Assembly (NCBI GenBank): GCA_016714535.1
Contig: JADKDR010000002.1
Span: 434,001-498,000, forward strand
DNA from: Bacteroidota bacterium
GTDB lineage: Bacteria; Bacteroidota; Bacteroidia; AKYH767-A; OLB10
Direction: 5' to 3'
DNA: 64,000 bases
The position numbers and the translations under genes are program-made. Shown piece by piece: positions 17,859 through 27,572 of the stretch (the stretch's first letter is position 1; each line of letters starts with the position of its first letter). Below the pieces are notes generated by a model, which was not told where the DNA came from, ran no database searches, and worked only from the letters and a program-made list of their open reading frames with translations.

Positions 17859-18293
17859 ATGAGCACTACCTCTTCAACCGATACTACAAAACCCGCAACT
17901 CCGCCTGCCAAAAAGAAAAGCTGGTGGAAATTAAAGTTGCTTCTGACTTTAGCTGTACTTGCCGCTATTGCCTATTTTATCCTCACCTTTACTTATAGCG
18001 AAGGCAGTCGCAGTGGAATACTTATAAAGATTTCGAACAAGGGCTATGTGTTTAAAACTTATGAAGGCGAATTAAATATTTCTGGTTTTGGTGATGATGG
18101 ACAAGGAAGTTTATTGCCAAATAAGATTTGGGCGTTTTCGGTAAAAAACAAAGAGGTATATCAAAATTTGGAATCGTTTCAAGGTAAGAAAGTAGTATTA
18201 TTCTATGACGAAGTGATTTACAATTTCCCCTGGCAAGGAGACACCAAATATTTTATTGATAGTGTAGCTCTTGAAAGCAGCATTGCTAATTAA
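17859..18293 (+). CDS. Conserved single-pass membrane protein of unknown function
   Basis: 144 residues: a Ser/Thr/Pro/Lys-rich cytoplasmic N-terminus, one transmembrane helix (about residues 28-47, LKLLLTLAVLAAIAYFILTF), then a periplasmic beta-rich domain with SEGSRSGILIKISNKGYVFKT and KIWAFSVKNKEVYQNLE. Similar proteins in Bacteroidota have sometimes been labelled 6-phosphogluconate dehydrogenase; I see no NAD-binding or dehydrogenase motif here, so that name should not be used. It starts 7 bases after pth and is likely in its operon. Confidence 0.7.
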   Translation: MSTTSSTDTTKPATPPAKKKSWWKLKLLLTLAVLAAIAYFILTFTYSEGSRSGILIKISNKGYVFKTYEGELNISGFGDDGQGSLLPNKIWAFSVKNKEVYQNLESFQGKKVVLFYDEVIYNFPWQGDTKYFIDSVALESSIAN

Positions 18294-18383
18294 TTGAAAT
18301 TTGCTTAACCAAAAATTAATGCGTTAGGCAACGTTTTTGGAAGGTAATACTTATATTTGTACCAATTAAAACCTAAATGCCTT

Positions 18384-19157
18384 ATGCGCAAACTAATACT
18401 TCTGTTTTTACTTGTAATCGGAATGGCCTCAGCCAGTCAGGCTCAGACCATTTTATTTTACGACAACTTTAATACATACGACAGTACTTCAGGACCCAAT
18501 TATAACGGATGGCAACTAACTTATGTAGGTGCTTTTAGTTATTATACTAGCACACAAAGTTCCGGACCCAGCGGACCAAATTCATATAAATTTGGATGGG
18601 ACAGCGCAACTGCGGTGTCTCCCGCTTTTGCCAATGCAGATAGTATTACTTATTGGACAAAAGGTAATGGAACCGACTCCTTAAGTACTATGTATGTTTA
18701 CACAACTACTGATGGAACTACATGGAATTTACTCGATTCATATATTTTCCCTAATCCGCAATCTAATATTCCTGGAGTGTTCAAGCGTTATGCTTTACCT
18801 GCAGGTACCATTCATGTGAAGTTCTTTTATGATAAATCAGTTGGTAACATGGCCTTCGATGATTTTTCGGTAATAAAAAATTCAAGCAGCATACCTTCAA
18901 TTGATAAGTACCGTATGTTTAGCTTGTTTCCTAATCCAAGTAAAGGTGTGGTTCAGCTAACCTTTGCCGATATGCCTTTGCGCGAACCAACCATTCGAGT
19001 ATATAACATGGTTGGAGGCTTAGTAAAAGATGTTGTTGCCGAAAAAATTGCACCAGGCAAATATTCCTTAAACCTAACTAATAAGGATAATGGCTTTTAT
19101 TTTATAAAAGTTGAAACTGAGCGAGGTGTTTTTACGCAGCGACTTACCATTAATTAA
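18384..19157 (+). CDS. T9SS-secreted protein with lectin-like/CBM-like fold
   Basis: 257 residues from ATG 18384, chosen because it opens a clear signal peptide (MRKLILLFLLVIGMASASQAQ). An earlier in-frame codon would only add leader. The central ~150 residues (ILFYDNFNTYD, WQLTYVGAFSYYTS, SPAFANADSITYWTKGNG, HVKFFYDKSVGNMAFDDFSV) look like a jelly-roll, choice-of-anchor or carbohydrate-binding type domain. The C-terminus is a T9SS sorting domain (LFPNPSKGVVQLTF ... GFYFIKVETERGVFTQRLTIN). A rho-independent terminator follows directly. The ligand is unknown. Confidence 0.8.
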   Translation: MRKLILLFLLVIGMASASQAQTILFYDNFNTYDSTSGPNYNGWQLTYVGAFSYYTSTQSSGPSGPNSYKFGWDSATAVSPAFANADSITYWTKGNGTDSLSTMYVYTTTDGTTWNLLDSYIFPNPQSNIPGVFKRYALPAGTIHVKFFYDKSVGNMAFDDFSVIKNSSSIPSIDKYRMFSLFPNPSKGVVQLTFADMPLREPTIRVYNMVGGLVKDVVAEKIAPGKYSLNLTNKDNGFYFIKVETERGVFTQRLTIN

Positions 19158-19186
19158 GCAATCAGCTTTTAGTTATAATATAGTGA

Positions 19187-19217
19187 AGCCCCGCCATGTG
19201 TGGGGCTTTTTCTTTTT
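19187..19217 (+). terminator. Rho-independent terminator after the T9SS gene
   Basis: AGCCCC (19188-19193 region) pairs with GGGGCT (19202-19207) across a 9-base loop and is followed by TTTTTCTTTTT. A clean intrinsic terminator just downstream of the stop at 19157. Confidence 0.85.
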
Positions 19218-19224
19218 GCAAAGG

Positions 19225-19254
19225 TTGCTATGCCCAAAGTCTTGATTAAATTTG
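19225..19254 (+). promoter_or_regulatory. Bacteroidota-type promoter of rseP
   Basis: TTG at 19225-19227, a 19-base spacer and TAAATTTG at 19247-19254, with the ATG at 19276 close behind. It lies immediately after the terminator of the preceding gene, which supports rseP being transcribed on its own. Confidence 0.55.
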
Positions 19255-19275
19255 CACTTCGTTAAAAAAAATAGA

Positions 19276-20613
19276 ATGGCAGGATTTATCATGGCTGCGC
19301 AATTGATTGGGGCGCTTTCCATATTAGTTACATTACACGAATTAGGACATTTTTGGGCAGCACGTGCCTTTGGAATTAAGGTAGAGAAATTCTATCTCTT
19401 TTTTGATGCCTGGAATTTTAAATTATTCAGCAAAAAGTTTGGCGACACCGAGTATGGTATCGGGTGGTTGCCTTTAGGAGGCTACGTAAAAATAGCTGGT
19501 ATGATTGATGAAAGCATGGATACCGAAGCATTAAAACAACCCGCGCAATCATGGGAGTTTCGCAGCAAGCCTGCCTGGCAGCGTTTGATAGTTATGATAG
19601 GTGGAGTAACGATGAATGTAATTCTTGGCGTAGTTATTTTTACATGTCTTCTCTTTTTTCTTAAAAAAGAATTTGCCACGGTAGATGAGGTTAATAAACA
19701 GGGTATTGTTGCATATCCTGCAGGGCAAAAAATTGGATTTGAAAACGGTGATAAAATAATTAGCGTAAACGGTAAATCCATTGAAAGGTTTGATGATTTG
19801 TATTCGGCCACGGTAATCATGGGTGCTGAAGTAGAAATTGAACGCAATGGAAGTTCAAAAACCATCGAAGTTCCTTCCACATTTTACCGAGACATTGATA
19901 AAAGCCTTCGTGCACAATACATAGCACCTGACTCCATCAAGTGCTTTATTAAAAAAGTAACCGAAGAGTCGAATGCTTTTAAAGCCGGCCTTATGGCTGG
20001 CGATAAGTTTGTTGCCATAAAATATTCGCGAATAAATAATGCGTGGGATCTGGTTAGCGTGTTACATGCATTTAAAGGTACAACAGTGCCAATAACTATT
20101 GAGCGAAAGGGTAGCCCACAAGTCATCAATGTGGAAATAACCCCCGAGGGAAAAATTGGAATTATGCCTCAGGAAAAATGCGATTACAAACAAGACTTTG
20201 TAAAACAGCCTTATACCTTAGCCTCTGCTTTTTCATATGGTGTAAAAGATGCATTCGAAGCAATTACAAGCAACATTAAAGGGCTTGGCAAAATTTTTAA
20301 AGGCGAAGAAAAGGTAAAAGATTCATTGCAAGGGCCAATAGGTATAGCAACCATATTTGGTGGCGATTTTGATTGGTTACGTTTCTGGACACTAACCGGA
20401 TTACTAAGCATGGTGCTGGCATTTATGAATATACTTCCAATTCCTGCACTCGATGGTGGACATGTAGTATTTCTATTGTGGGAAGCTATTACACATCGTA
20501 AGCTTAGCGATAAGTTTATGGAGCGTGCTCAAATAGTAGGAATGGTTATTCTGCTATCCTTAATGGCTTTCGCTTTTGGGAATGATATTCTTAAAGTGAT
20601 ATCGAAGAATTAA
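19276..20613 (+). CDS. rseP: RIP metalloprotease RseP (site-2 protease)
   Basis: An intramembrane zinc protease of the inner membrane that cleaves anti-sigma factors and clears signal-peptide remnants. 445 residues from ATG 19276. The zinc motif HELGH lies at residues 21-25 in the first helix. WLPLGGYVKIAGM follows. A PDZ region lies between (KIGFENGDKIISVNGKSIERF, AFKAGLMAGDKFVAI). The third zinc ligand is in the last-helix motif NILPIPALDGGHVVF. All catalytic parts are present. I rejected the upstream in-frame codon at 19252 because it overlaps the promoter motif. Confidence 0.95.
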   Translation: MAGFIMAAQLIGALSILVTLHELGHFWAARAFGIKVEKFYLFFDAWNFKLFSKKFGDTEYGIGWLPLGGYVKIAGMIDESMDTEALKQPAQSWEFRSKPAWQRLIVMIGGVTMNVILGVVIFTCLLFFLKKEFATVDEVNKQGIVAYPAGQKIGFENGDKIISVNGKSIERFDDLYSATVIMGAEVEIERNGSSKTIEVPSTFYRDIDKSLRAQYIAPDSIKCFIKKVTEESNAFKAGLMAGDKFVAIKYSRINNAWDLVSVLHAFKGTTVPITIERKGSPQVINVEITPEGKIGIMPQEKCDYKQDFVKQPYTLASAFSYGVKDAFEAITSNIKGLGKIFKGEEKVKDSLQGPIGIATIFGGDFDWLRFWTLTGLLSMVLAFMNILPIPALDGGHVVFLLWEAITHRKLSDKFMERAQIVGMVILLSLMAFAFGNDILKVISKN

Positions 20614-20665
20614 TGCTGATTATTATTAATATATTTTGAATTTAGCAGGTATGAATTTTTTATTT

Positions 20666-20770
20666 GCAAGGCATGTATTTATAGGTAATAGATGCATATG
20701 ATGGGTTAAAAACATAACTAAGATAATCGTAATTCGTATCAGGAAAACAAATATATAAAACTTGACCTGT
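20666..20770. repeat. Dispersed intergenic repeat, copy A
   Basis: About 105 bases related to a second copy at 23046-23153. Shared blocks, allowing small gaps, include GCAAGGCATGT, AAAAACATAAC, AAGATAATCGTAAT and ACAAAT-ATATAAA. This copy lacks the clear inverted ends seen in copy B and is more diverged. Confidence 0.5.
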
Positions 20771-20846
20771 TTCTCAAATTGGAAATGCTGTTTAATTTAC
20801 AACAGCAGCACTTTATTGTTGCAAGGGGCATAAAGCTACCTTACTT

Positions 20847-22173
20847 CTACCGCACCACCACAAACCTCGTACGCATCTGTCTTTCTCCATTACTTATTAC
20901 CGCATTGTAAATGCCGTTGGCAAGTTGGTTTATATTTATTTGTTCTTGTGGTGCAATCATTTTTTGCAAATGCACAATACCCTGTGCATCGTATATGGTA
21001 AGGGTTACCAGTTTGTTTTGCTTTACAGTTGGCCATGCAAAGGTTACATAATCATCTGCCGGATTTGGAAACGCACTCACCTCATCTTGCTGTGGCAATT
21101 CTATTTGACTGGTGAAAATGGTGTTGCCGAGGGAGTCGCATGAAATAAGGCACGAATAATAAGTATTGTTTTTCCAAAAATAGCCACAGTATGCAAATCC
21201 CCCATTATAAGTTTGTTTTGCATAGTTTATTACACATGCAGTTTTGAAACTATTTATAGTATCAGCGTTCTGATCTATTAAATAATATTTAAAAGAGCTC
21301 ACATCACCGGGAAAAATAAAACGATTATAAGATAATGGAAAAATATAGGATTCGTTAGAACCAGCATTTATATTTTTTGTCCATAAAGTATCGCCCGTAT
21401 TGCGATCTAATTTCATCAATTCGTATTCACCTCTATCACATCCTATTAAATAATTACTGTCTTCACATACAACTCCGGTAGCATACAAGTCTGGCGTAGA
21501 GTTATTCCATAAATTGCCGTAGTTTCTATTCCAAATAATGGTTCCATTACTATCTCTTCTTTGCACTTGATATGGGTCAATTAAGCCATCGCTATATCCA
21601 CATGCGAAATATCCATTGTCTATATCTGGATAAATAAAACCTGCAAATCCGAAATTTGCATAATCGTGCCAAACATCATTAAAATTTGAGTCTAATACCT
21701 GAAATGCATAATTGTTAATAGATACATTATTAAGCAAGTATTCGTTATTATTAATTCTTTTAATTAACCTACTGATATCAGTACCTGAGTCAATATATTC
21801 AATGGAAGTTATGCTATCTCCATTTAAATCAATAATGGTAAAAGTAATGTTTGGATTGTTGGCATATTTACCAGTGATAATTGCAGAAGTATCGTTTAAC
21901 ATTTCAATGTCACTAGCAATAAAAATATTTTGATAAATCTTTGTCCAAATCTCATTGCCATATTTATCTAACCTATATGCAAAACTAAAATATGTTGGAA
22001 GGGTAATACTGATATTATGCATTCCGACTACTAAAAAGCCCGAATCTTTTAATTGAATAAAAGATCGGGCTTCTGATGTTCCACTGATTAGCTTGGTGAA
22101 AACAAATGGCGATTGACAAATTACTTTGTACAAAAAATAGCATTGTGAAAAGTAAAATTACTTCATTTTTCAT
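20847..22173 (-). CDS. T9SS-secreted protein of unknown function (single-base frameshift in signal peptide)
   Basis: The main frame (to about 22133, no ATG) ends in a T9SS sorting domain: AFPNPADDYVTFAW, VTLTIYDAQGIVHL, NQLANGIYNAVISNG, RTRFVVVR. The body has repeated phrases such as LDKYGNEIWTKIYQN, DSNGTIIWNRNYGN and DRNTGDTLWTKNI, which suggest a beta-propeller of WD/PQQ-like type. The signal peptide is in another frame: ATG at 22171-22173 reads MKNEVILLFTMLF and then breaks at a run of six A (22132-22137, T on the coding strand). Removing one base joins it as MKNEVILLFTMLFLYKVICQ to SPFVFTKLISG, giving about 440 residues with a normal signal peptide. The gene is probably intact in the organism. 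Confidence 0.75.
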
Positions 22174-22433
22174 ACGTTTTTTTTTTAATTTGTAAATATT
22201 AGGGAGAACATTTAATGCAAAGAACAATTTGGGTGTCCGAATTTTTATGTAATTACAAAGTAACGTGATTATTTTTTACAATTGGAAATTTTAATTTTGA
22301 ATATTTTCGTTTTTTCAAAGAAATACCATTTTTTTTATTCTATGTATTAAGCTCGCGTTAGATTAAGACTATAAAACTGATTGCGAAAAAAAATATGCGA
22401 AAAAAAAACAATCAGATAATATTAACCAGGCTC

Positions 22434-22976
22434 CTAATGCTGATAAAAAGGCGAAATCATTAAATAAATTACCACACCAGTAATTGTTACATACAGCCAT
22501 ATTGGAAAGGTAAATCTTACAAGTTTGCGATGCTTTTCTACTTTGTTATACAAACCATAATAAAATGACAACAGTACCATGGGCATGACCAGCGCAGCAA
22601 GTACAATATGCGAAAATAGAATTGCCAGGTAGTAAGGCCTTACAGGATTATCTTTGGGGTAATGTGTTTCGTCACACAGATAATGGTACATAATATACGA
22701 AACAAGAAAAAGCGAAGACATGCAAAAAGTAATAATATTGATGCGTTTATGCATTACAATATTCCGTTTCTTGATATAGTAAAATGATAACAAAAGCAAC
22801 AATGTGCAAGTGCCATTAATAAGTGCATTTAAGGCAGGCAGGTTGTATGCCCATGCGGGCGCATCATCGGGACGGGGCAGCACTTTACGGTTTAGCACAA
22901 CCACCGTAGCAAACACTACAGCCGAAATAATCATTATCATCCTGAATACCAGTTTTTCGTTCTTCTTCGAGTCCAT
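22434..22976 (-). CDS. DUF420 (CtaM-like) membrane protein
   Basis: 180 residues with five hydrophobic segments. Family marks: VVLNRKVLPRP, LPALNALINGTCTLLLL, RNIVMHKRINI, HYPKDNPVRPYYLAILFSH and the C-terminal FPIWLYVTITGVVIYLM. DUF420 proteins related to CtaM are needed for maturation of haem-copper terminal oxidases. Conserved His residues in the helices (MHKR, FSHIVLA, KHRKLVR) are as in the family. No oxidase genes lie in this window, so the link is by family only. The ATG at 22976 is followed by a short charged cytoplasmic tail. Confidence 0.85.
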   Translation of the reverse strand: MDSKKNEKLVFRMIMIISAVVFATVVVLNRKVLPRPDDAPAWAYNLPALNALINGTCTLLLLLSFYYIKKRNIVMHKRINIITFCMSSLFLVSYIMYHYLCDETHYPKDNPVRPYYLAILFSHIVLAALVMPMVLLSFYYGLYNKVEKHRKLVRFTFPIWLYVTITGVVIYLMISPFYQH

Positions 22977-22994
22977 TTATTTTTTTTTGTAAGT

Positions 22995-23153
22995 GCCTGT
23001 TTAAGATTTATAGTTTGAATTTATTAATAGCGAATATTTTGATTAGCAAGGCATGTTTTGCAGTACAAAGCAACCAACTATGAGCCAAAAACATAACGAA
23101 GATAATCGTAATATTCGCCTTAAGGAAACAAATCATATAAATTTTAAACAGGC
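22995..23153. repeat. 159-bp MITE-like repeat (copy B) with 18-bp inverted ends
   Basis: GCCTGTTTAAGATTTATA at 22995-23012 recurs inverted at 23136-23153 with 17 of 18 matches. The interior (23046-23153) is related to the sequence at 20666-20770. There is no transposase frame inside. The ends resemble those of insertion sequences, so a non-autonomous element is likely. I could not identify a target-site duplication. The remaining ~365 bases up to gcvP show nothing else that I can name. Confidence 0.5.
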
Positions 23154-23518
23154 TCTAATGTAACTTTGCAAAATTGATTATTGCAATTTAATCCTTTGTT
23201 TAATAAAGGAATGAATTATGCACAATGTGCTTTGGCAAAATTGAAAATTTCTGCTTATACCTTTGCAATTATGTTGCAATTAAAAACATTATGATAGAGG
23301 GCCTTGTTTATAATTGATGATAAAGTTTTCTAAGTTGATGTTGGTAAATCTGCAACAAATGTCTCACGTTTTTTTTAAGCCTAAAGGTGGGGTGGGTGTT
23401 AAGCTCTAGTAACCATGGAGGTTTTGGCGTTTTTTTAAAAAAGGTGTAGGTATATGCAACAAAAAAAAAGGTCACAATGCAAAGTAATTTTTAATTTCGC
23501 ATCTCCAAAAAAGTAAAA

Positions 23519-26383
23519 ATGTCAAAATATTCATTTGCCGACAGGCACCTAGGCTGCAATGCTTCAGATATACAGGCAATGCTAAACACCATCGGAGTAA
23601 AATCTGTGGAAGAACTTATTGATAAAACCATACCACCGGCAATTCGCCTTAGCGAAGATGTTGTGCTTCCTCCTGCAATGGATGAGAAGGAGTATCTGCA
23701 ATACATTAGGGAGTTGGCAAATAAAAATAAAGTGTACAAAAATTACATTGGCTTGGGATATTATGGTACCATCGTTCCCGGGGTAATACTTCGAAATATT
23801 TTCGAAAATCCTGCATGGTACACTGCTTACACTCCTTATCAGGCCGAGATTGCGCAAGGCCGTATGGAAGCGTTACTTAATTATCAGACCATGGTGTGCG
23901 ACCTCACAGCAATGCCATTAGCTAATGCTTCGTTGCTCGATGAAGCTACGGCAGCAGCCGAGGCTATGTCTATGTTTTTTCATTCCAGAAGTAAGGCCAA
24001 ACAAAGTGCCATGAAGTTTTTTGTGGCCGATAGCTGCTTTCCGCAAACCATTGATGTAATTCTTACCCGTGCACAACCATTGGGAATTGAAGTAATAATA
24101 GGCAATCCATTTGAAGAAAAACCTGATCATCAATTTTTTGGCGCGCTCTTACAGTATCCTTGTGCTGATGGAGCCATACTCAATTACGAGTCAATTGTAG
24201 CTCAATGGAAGCAAAACGAAATGATGGTAGTTGTAGCAGCCGATTTGCTTAGCCTGACTCTATTAAAACCTCCGGGCGAGTGGGGTGCCGATTGTGTTGT
24301 TGGAAATACACAGCGCTTTGGTGTGCCTCTTGGATTTGGCGGACCTCACGCAGCCTTCTTTGCATGCAAAGAAGATTTTAAGCGCGACATACCCGGTCGG
24401 TTAATTGGTGTAAGTATTGACGCTGCCGGTAACCGCGCTTTACGTATGGCGCTGCAAACCCGCGAGCAACATATTAAACGCGACAAAGCAACTTCTAATA
24501 TCTGCACAGCTCAGGTGTTGCTTGCCGTTATGGCAAGTATGTATGGCGTATATCACGGCCCCGATGGGCTTAGGCATATTGCTACAAACATACATCTGCT
24601 CACAAAGCTGTTTGCCAATACCATTACATCGCTCGGCTATCATGTGCAAGCTGAAAATTATTTTGACACACTTAAGATACGTGTGCGTTATACACGCGAT
24701 GCTATTTTAAATGATACAACCAAAGCAGGTTACAACCTGCGTTGGGATAGTGAGGAGGAGTACGTGTATGTTGCTTTTGACGAAACGTCTGGCATTGAAG
24801 ATGTGCGTAAGCTGGTCGAAATTTTTAGCTCAGCAAATAAATCAAAAGTAGATGTTAGCAAACTTGCACTAGGCACTTCTATGCAAACTGGTGAGGCCTT
24901 GCAACGAACAAGCACCTTTATGCAACAAGAGGTATTTAACAGCCATCACATGGAACATGAAATGTTGCGTTACATTAAACACTTGGAATTAAAAGATCTT
25001 TCGCTGGTTCACTCTATGATAGCGTTAGGCTCTTGCACCATGAAGCTAAATGCCACTGCTCAAATGGCTCCTTTAAGTTGGGCAGCTTTTAGCAATATCC
25101 ATCCTTTTGCTCCAGCCAATCAGGTAGAAGGTTATATGGAAATGATTCACAACCTTGAATCGTACCTGAGCAAGATTACTGGATTTGCTGCTACTTCGTT
25201 GCAGCCTAATAGTGGCGCACAGGGAGAGTATGCCGGGCTGTTGGTAATTAATGCTTACCTGCAATCGAAAGGACAGGGACATCGCAACATTGCACTCATT
25301 CCACAATCGGCTCATGGAACCAATCCGGCAAGTGCTGTTATGTGTGGTATGAAGATAGTAGTAGTGAAGTGTGATGATAAAGGAAACATTGATATCGCTG
25401 ATTTGCGGGCTAAGGCAGAGCAACACGCTCATGATTTGGCCTGCTTGATGGTTACCTATCCAAGCACACATGGTGTTTACGAAGAGGGCATAAAAGAAAT
25501 TACTAAAATTATTCATGACAATGGTGGTCAGGTATATATGGATGGTGCTAATATGAACGCACAAGTAGGACTTACCAATCCGGGAATGATTGGTGCCGAT
25601 GTTTGCCATCTAAATTTACATAAAACTTTCGCTATACCTCATGGTGGTGGAGGCCCGGGCATGGGACCTATCTGTGTTGCTGATCATCTGATGCCGTTTT
25701 TACCCGGACATCCATTGGTAAAAACCGGAGGAAGCAAAGCCGTAAAAGCAGTATCGGCTGCGCCTTTTGGTAGTGCAAGTATATTGCATATCAGCTATGC
25801 ATACATACGCATGTTGGGTGCCGATGGGTTAAAAAAATCTACGCAGCATGCAATTCTTAACGCCAACTATATTAAAGCACGATTAGAAAATCATTACCCC
25901 ATATTATACAAAGGCACCAACGGATTTTGCGCGCACGAGATGATATTGGATTGTCGCGCATTTAAAAATACAGCAGGCATAGAAGTTACTGATATTGCCA
26001 AAAGGCTTATAGACTATGGATTTCATGCACCTACTGTTTCCTTTCCTGTAGCTGGTACACTCATGATAGAACCAACCGAAAGTGAACCCAAAGCAGAGCT
26101 CGATCGTTTTTGTGATGCTATGATTGCGATACGCAAGGAGATTGAAATGATAGAGAATGCTACCTGGAGCAAAGAAGATAATCCGCTTATTAATTCTCCG
26201 CACACCGCAGCAGAAGTTACTGCTACGGCATGGACACATTCCTATTCGCGCGAGGAGGCTGCTTATCCATTGCCTTATGTGCGACACAGTAAATTTTGGC
26301 CAAGTGTAAAGCGTGTTGACAACGCATACGGTGACCGTAACTTAGTGTGCACTTGCTTGCCAATGGAAGAGTATATGAAATAA
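23519..26383 (+). CDS. gcvP: Glycine dehydrogenase (aminomethyl-transferring), P protein
   Basis: The PLP-dependent P protein of the glycine cleavage system. It decarboxylates glycine and passes the aminomethyl group to lipoylated H protein. 954 residues, the length of a single-chain fused P protein. N-terminal half: ADRHLG, YTPYQAEIAQGRMEALLNYQT, VGNTQRFGVPLGFGGPHAAF. C-terminal half: SMIALGSCTMKLNATAQM, LQPNSGAQGEYAGLLVI, SAHGTNPASAVM and the PLP-Lys loop CHLNLHKTFAIPHGGGGPG. Everything needed is present. It stands alone: gcvT and gcvH are not adjacent. A strong hairpin terminator follows. Confidence 0.98.
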   Translation: MSKYSFADRHLGCNASDIQAMLNTIGVKSVEELIDKTIPPAIRLSEDVVLPPAMDEKEYLQYIRELANKNKVYKNYIGLGYYGTIVPGVILRNIFENPAWYTAYTPYQAEIAQGRMEALLNYQTMVCDLTAMPLANASLLDEATAAAEAMSMFFHSRSKAKQSAMKFFVADSCFPQTIDVILTRAQPLGIEVIIGNPFEEKPDHQFFGALLQYPCADGAILNYESIVAQWKQNEMMVVVAADLLSLTLLKPPGEWGADCVVGNTQRFGVPLGFGGPHAAFFACKEDFKRDIPGRLIGVSIDAAGNRALRMALQTREQHIKRDKATSNICTAQVLLAVMASMYGVYHGPDGLRHIATNIHLLTKLFANTITSLGYHVQAENYFDTLKIRVRYTRDAILNDTTKAGYNLRWDSEEEYVYVAFDETSGIEDVRKLVEIFSSANKSKVDVSKLALGTSMQTGEALQRTSTFMQQEVFNSHHMEHEMLRYIKHLELKDLSLVHSMIALGSCTMKLNATAQMAPLSWAAFSNIHPFAPANQVEGYMEMIHNLESYLSKITGFAATSLQPNSGAQGEYAGLLVINAYLQSKGQGHRNIALIPQSAHGTNPASAVMCGMKIVVVKCDDKGNIDIADLRAKAEQHAHDLACLMVTYPSTHGVYEEGIKEITKIIHDNGGQVYMDGANMNAQVGLTNPGMIGADVCHLNLHKTFAIPHGGGGPGMGPICVADHLMPFLPGHPLVKTGGSKAVKAVSAAPFGSASILHISYAYIRMLGADGLKKSTQHAILNANYIKARLENHYPILYKGTNGFCAHEMILDCRAFKNTAGIEVTDIAKRLIDYGFHAPTVSFPVAGTLMIEPTESEPKAELDRFCDAMIAIRKEIEMIENATWSKEDNPLINSPHTAAEVTATAWTHSYSREEAAYPLPYVRHSKFWPSVKRVDNAYGDRNLVCTCLPMEEYMK

Positions 26384-26444
26384 TCAACAGCAGCGTTATT
26401 ATTCAACAGCTGTTTTAATATCAGAATAAATCAAAACTAAAAGT

Positions 26445-26478
26445 AAACCATGAATAAATCTTTATTCATGGTTTTTTT
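26445..26478 (+). terminator. Intrinsic terminator of gcvP
   Basis: AAACCATGAATAAA (26445-26458) is the exact inverted match of TTTATTCATGGTTT (26461-26474), running into a seven-base T tract. A long, strong hairpin about 60 bases after the gcvP stop codon. Confidence 0.85.
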
Positions 26479-26539
26479 AGGAAAATCAAACTAGTATATC
26501 CATCGTTCAATTTCGTTCATTAATAATACTTTTTAATAA

Positions 26540-27445
26540 TTGCCTTTCTTCTCTATCATAACCCCTGCCTACAATCGCGAAAAAATGATTGCCATCACTA
26601 TCAACAGTGTGCTGGCGCAAAAATTTACAGATTGGGAGCTCATTATAATTGACGATGGGAGTAAGGACAAGACACGCGAAGCAGTAAGTACGTTCGAAGA
26701 TGTGCGTATAAAATATTTTTACCAGAATAATGCTGAACGCAGCGCAGCGCGCAATAACGGGATTAGCAAAGCTACCGGAGAGTTTATTTGCTTTCTTGAT
26801 AGTGACGATGAATACCTGCCGCAACACTTACAAACGTTTTATGATTATATTGCTTCAAAAAATTTTGAAGCTGCATTTTATTATGCGCCAAGTATAATAA
26901 AAAAGCATAGTGGCCAAACGGTAAGCTTAATGTACGATGGCCCAGAGCATGCTGCGCAATGGGCATGGCATGCGCTGTTGCAAAACTGTGGTGTATGCAT
27001 GCCTCGAGAATTCCTGGATACGCATCAATTCCCTGCTGAATTTAATGTATGGGAAGATATGCATCTGTGGTTACGACTGTTGGTTCAACACAAATTTTAC
27101 CAACTGCCTGAGCCGCTTGCTGTAGTTCATTATCATGACGACCGTAGCATAAACAATATGTTCGATAATCTCGACACACGTCATATAGATAAGTATGCTG
27201 CATGTATCAATCACCTGTTTGAAAATTACGGTAATCTGCTTGCACCAATACTGACACTCGACATGCGCAATCAATTTTTGTTTGATAAGTATATGACCTT
27301 TGCAGAGATAGCAGCGCAAAAAGGCAAGCTTGATAAATTTAAGTACTTGCTTCACCGGGCACTCTACTATTTACCACAAAAAAAATATTCAGGGTATGTG
27401 TGGAAATTAATTGCCATCTGCTTACGCAATGCGATATTAAAATAA
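26540..27445 (+). CDS. Family 2 glycosyltransferase
   Basis: 301 residues. A GT-A fold enzyme: FFSIITPAYNREKMI at the start, IIIDDGSKDKTREAV (nucleotide-binding Asp), RSAARNNGISKATGEFICFLDSDDEYLPQ (the DxD motif that binds metal and sugar nucleotide), and NVWEDMHLWLRLL (the catalytic-base ED region). The likely start is TTG at 26540, because the protein must begin just before FFSIITPAYN and no in-frame ATG precedes it. It probably acts at the inner face of the inner membrane on a lipid-linked or surface glycan; donor and acceptor are unknown. No other glycan genes adjoin. Confidence 0.9.
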   Translation: MPFFSIITPAYNREKMIAITINSVLAQKFTDWELIIIDDGSKDKTREAVSTFEDVRIKYFYQNNAERSAARNNGISKATGEFICFLDSDDEYLPQHLQTFYDYIASKNFEAAFYYAPSIIKKHSGQTVSLMYDGPEHAAQWAWHALLQNCGVCMPREFLDTHQFPAEFNVWEDMHLWLRLLVQHKFYQLPEPLAVVHYHDDRSINNMFDNLDTRHIDKYAACINHLFENYGNLLAPILTLDMRNQFLFDKYMTFAEIAAQKGKLDKFKYLLHRALYYLPQKKYSGYVWKLIAICLRNAILK

Positions 27446-27572
27446 CACCTGATTTTGATTACAACTTACTTTAATCATTTTAGTTAGTTTTCAGTTCTTT
27501 TCTCGCTTACATTTTCATAAAATACACTGTTGAATTATTTCAATAAATAAAAAATCAAACTACCTTCACGGC

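Noticed and set aside
17859..18293. 6-phosphogluconate dehydrogenase, a label sometimes given to relatives
   Set aside because: 144 residues with one membrane helix and no Rossmann motif cannot be that enzyme.
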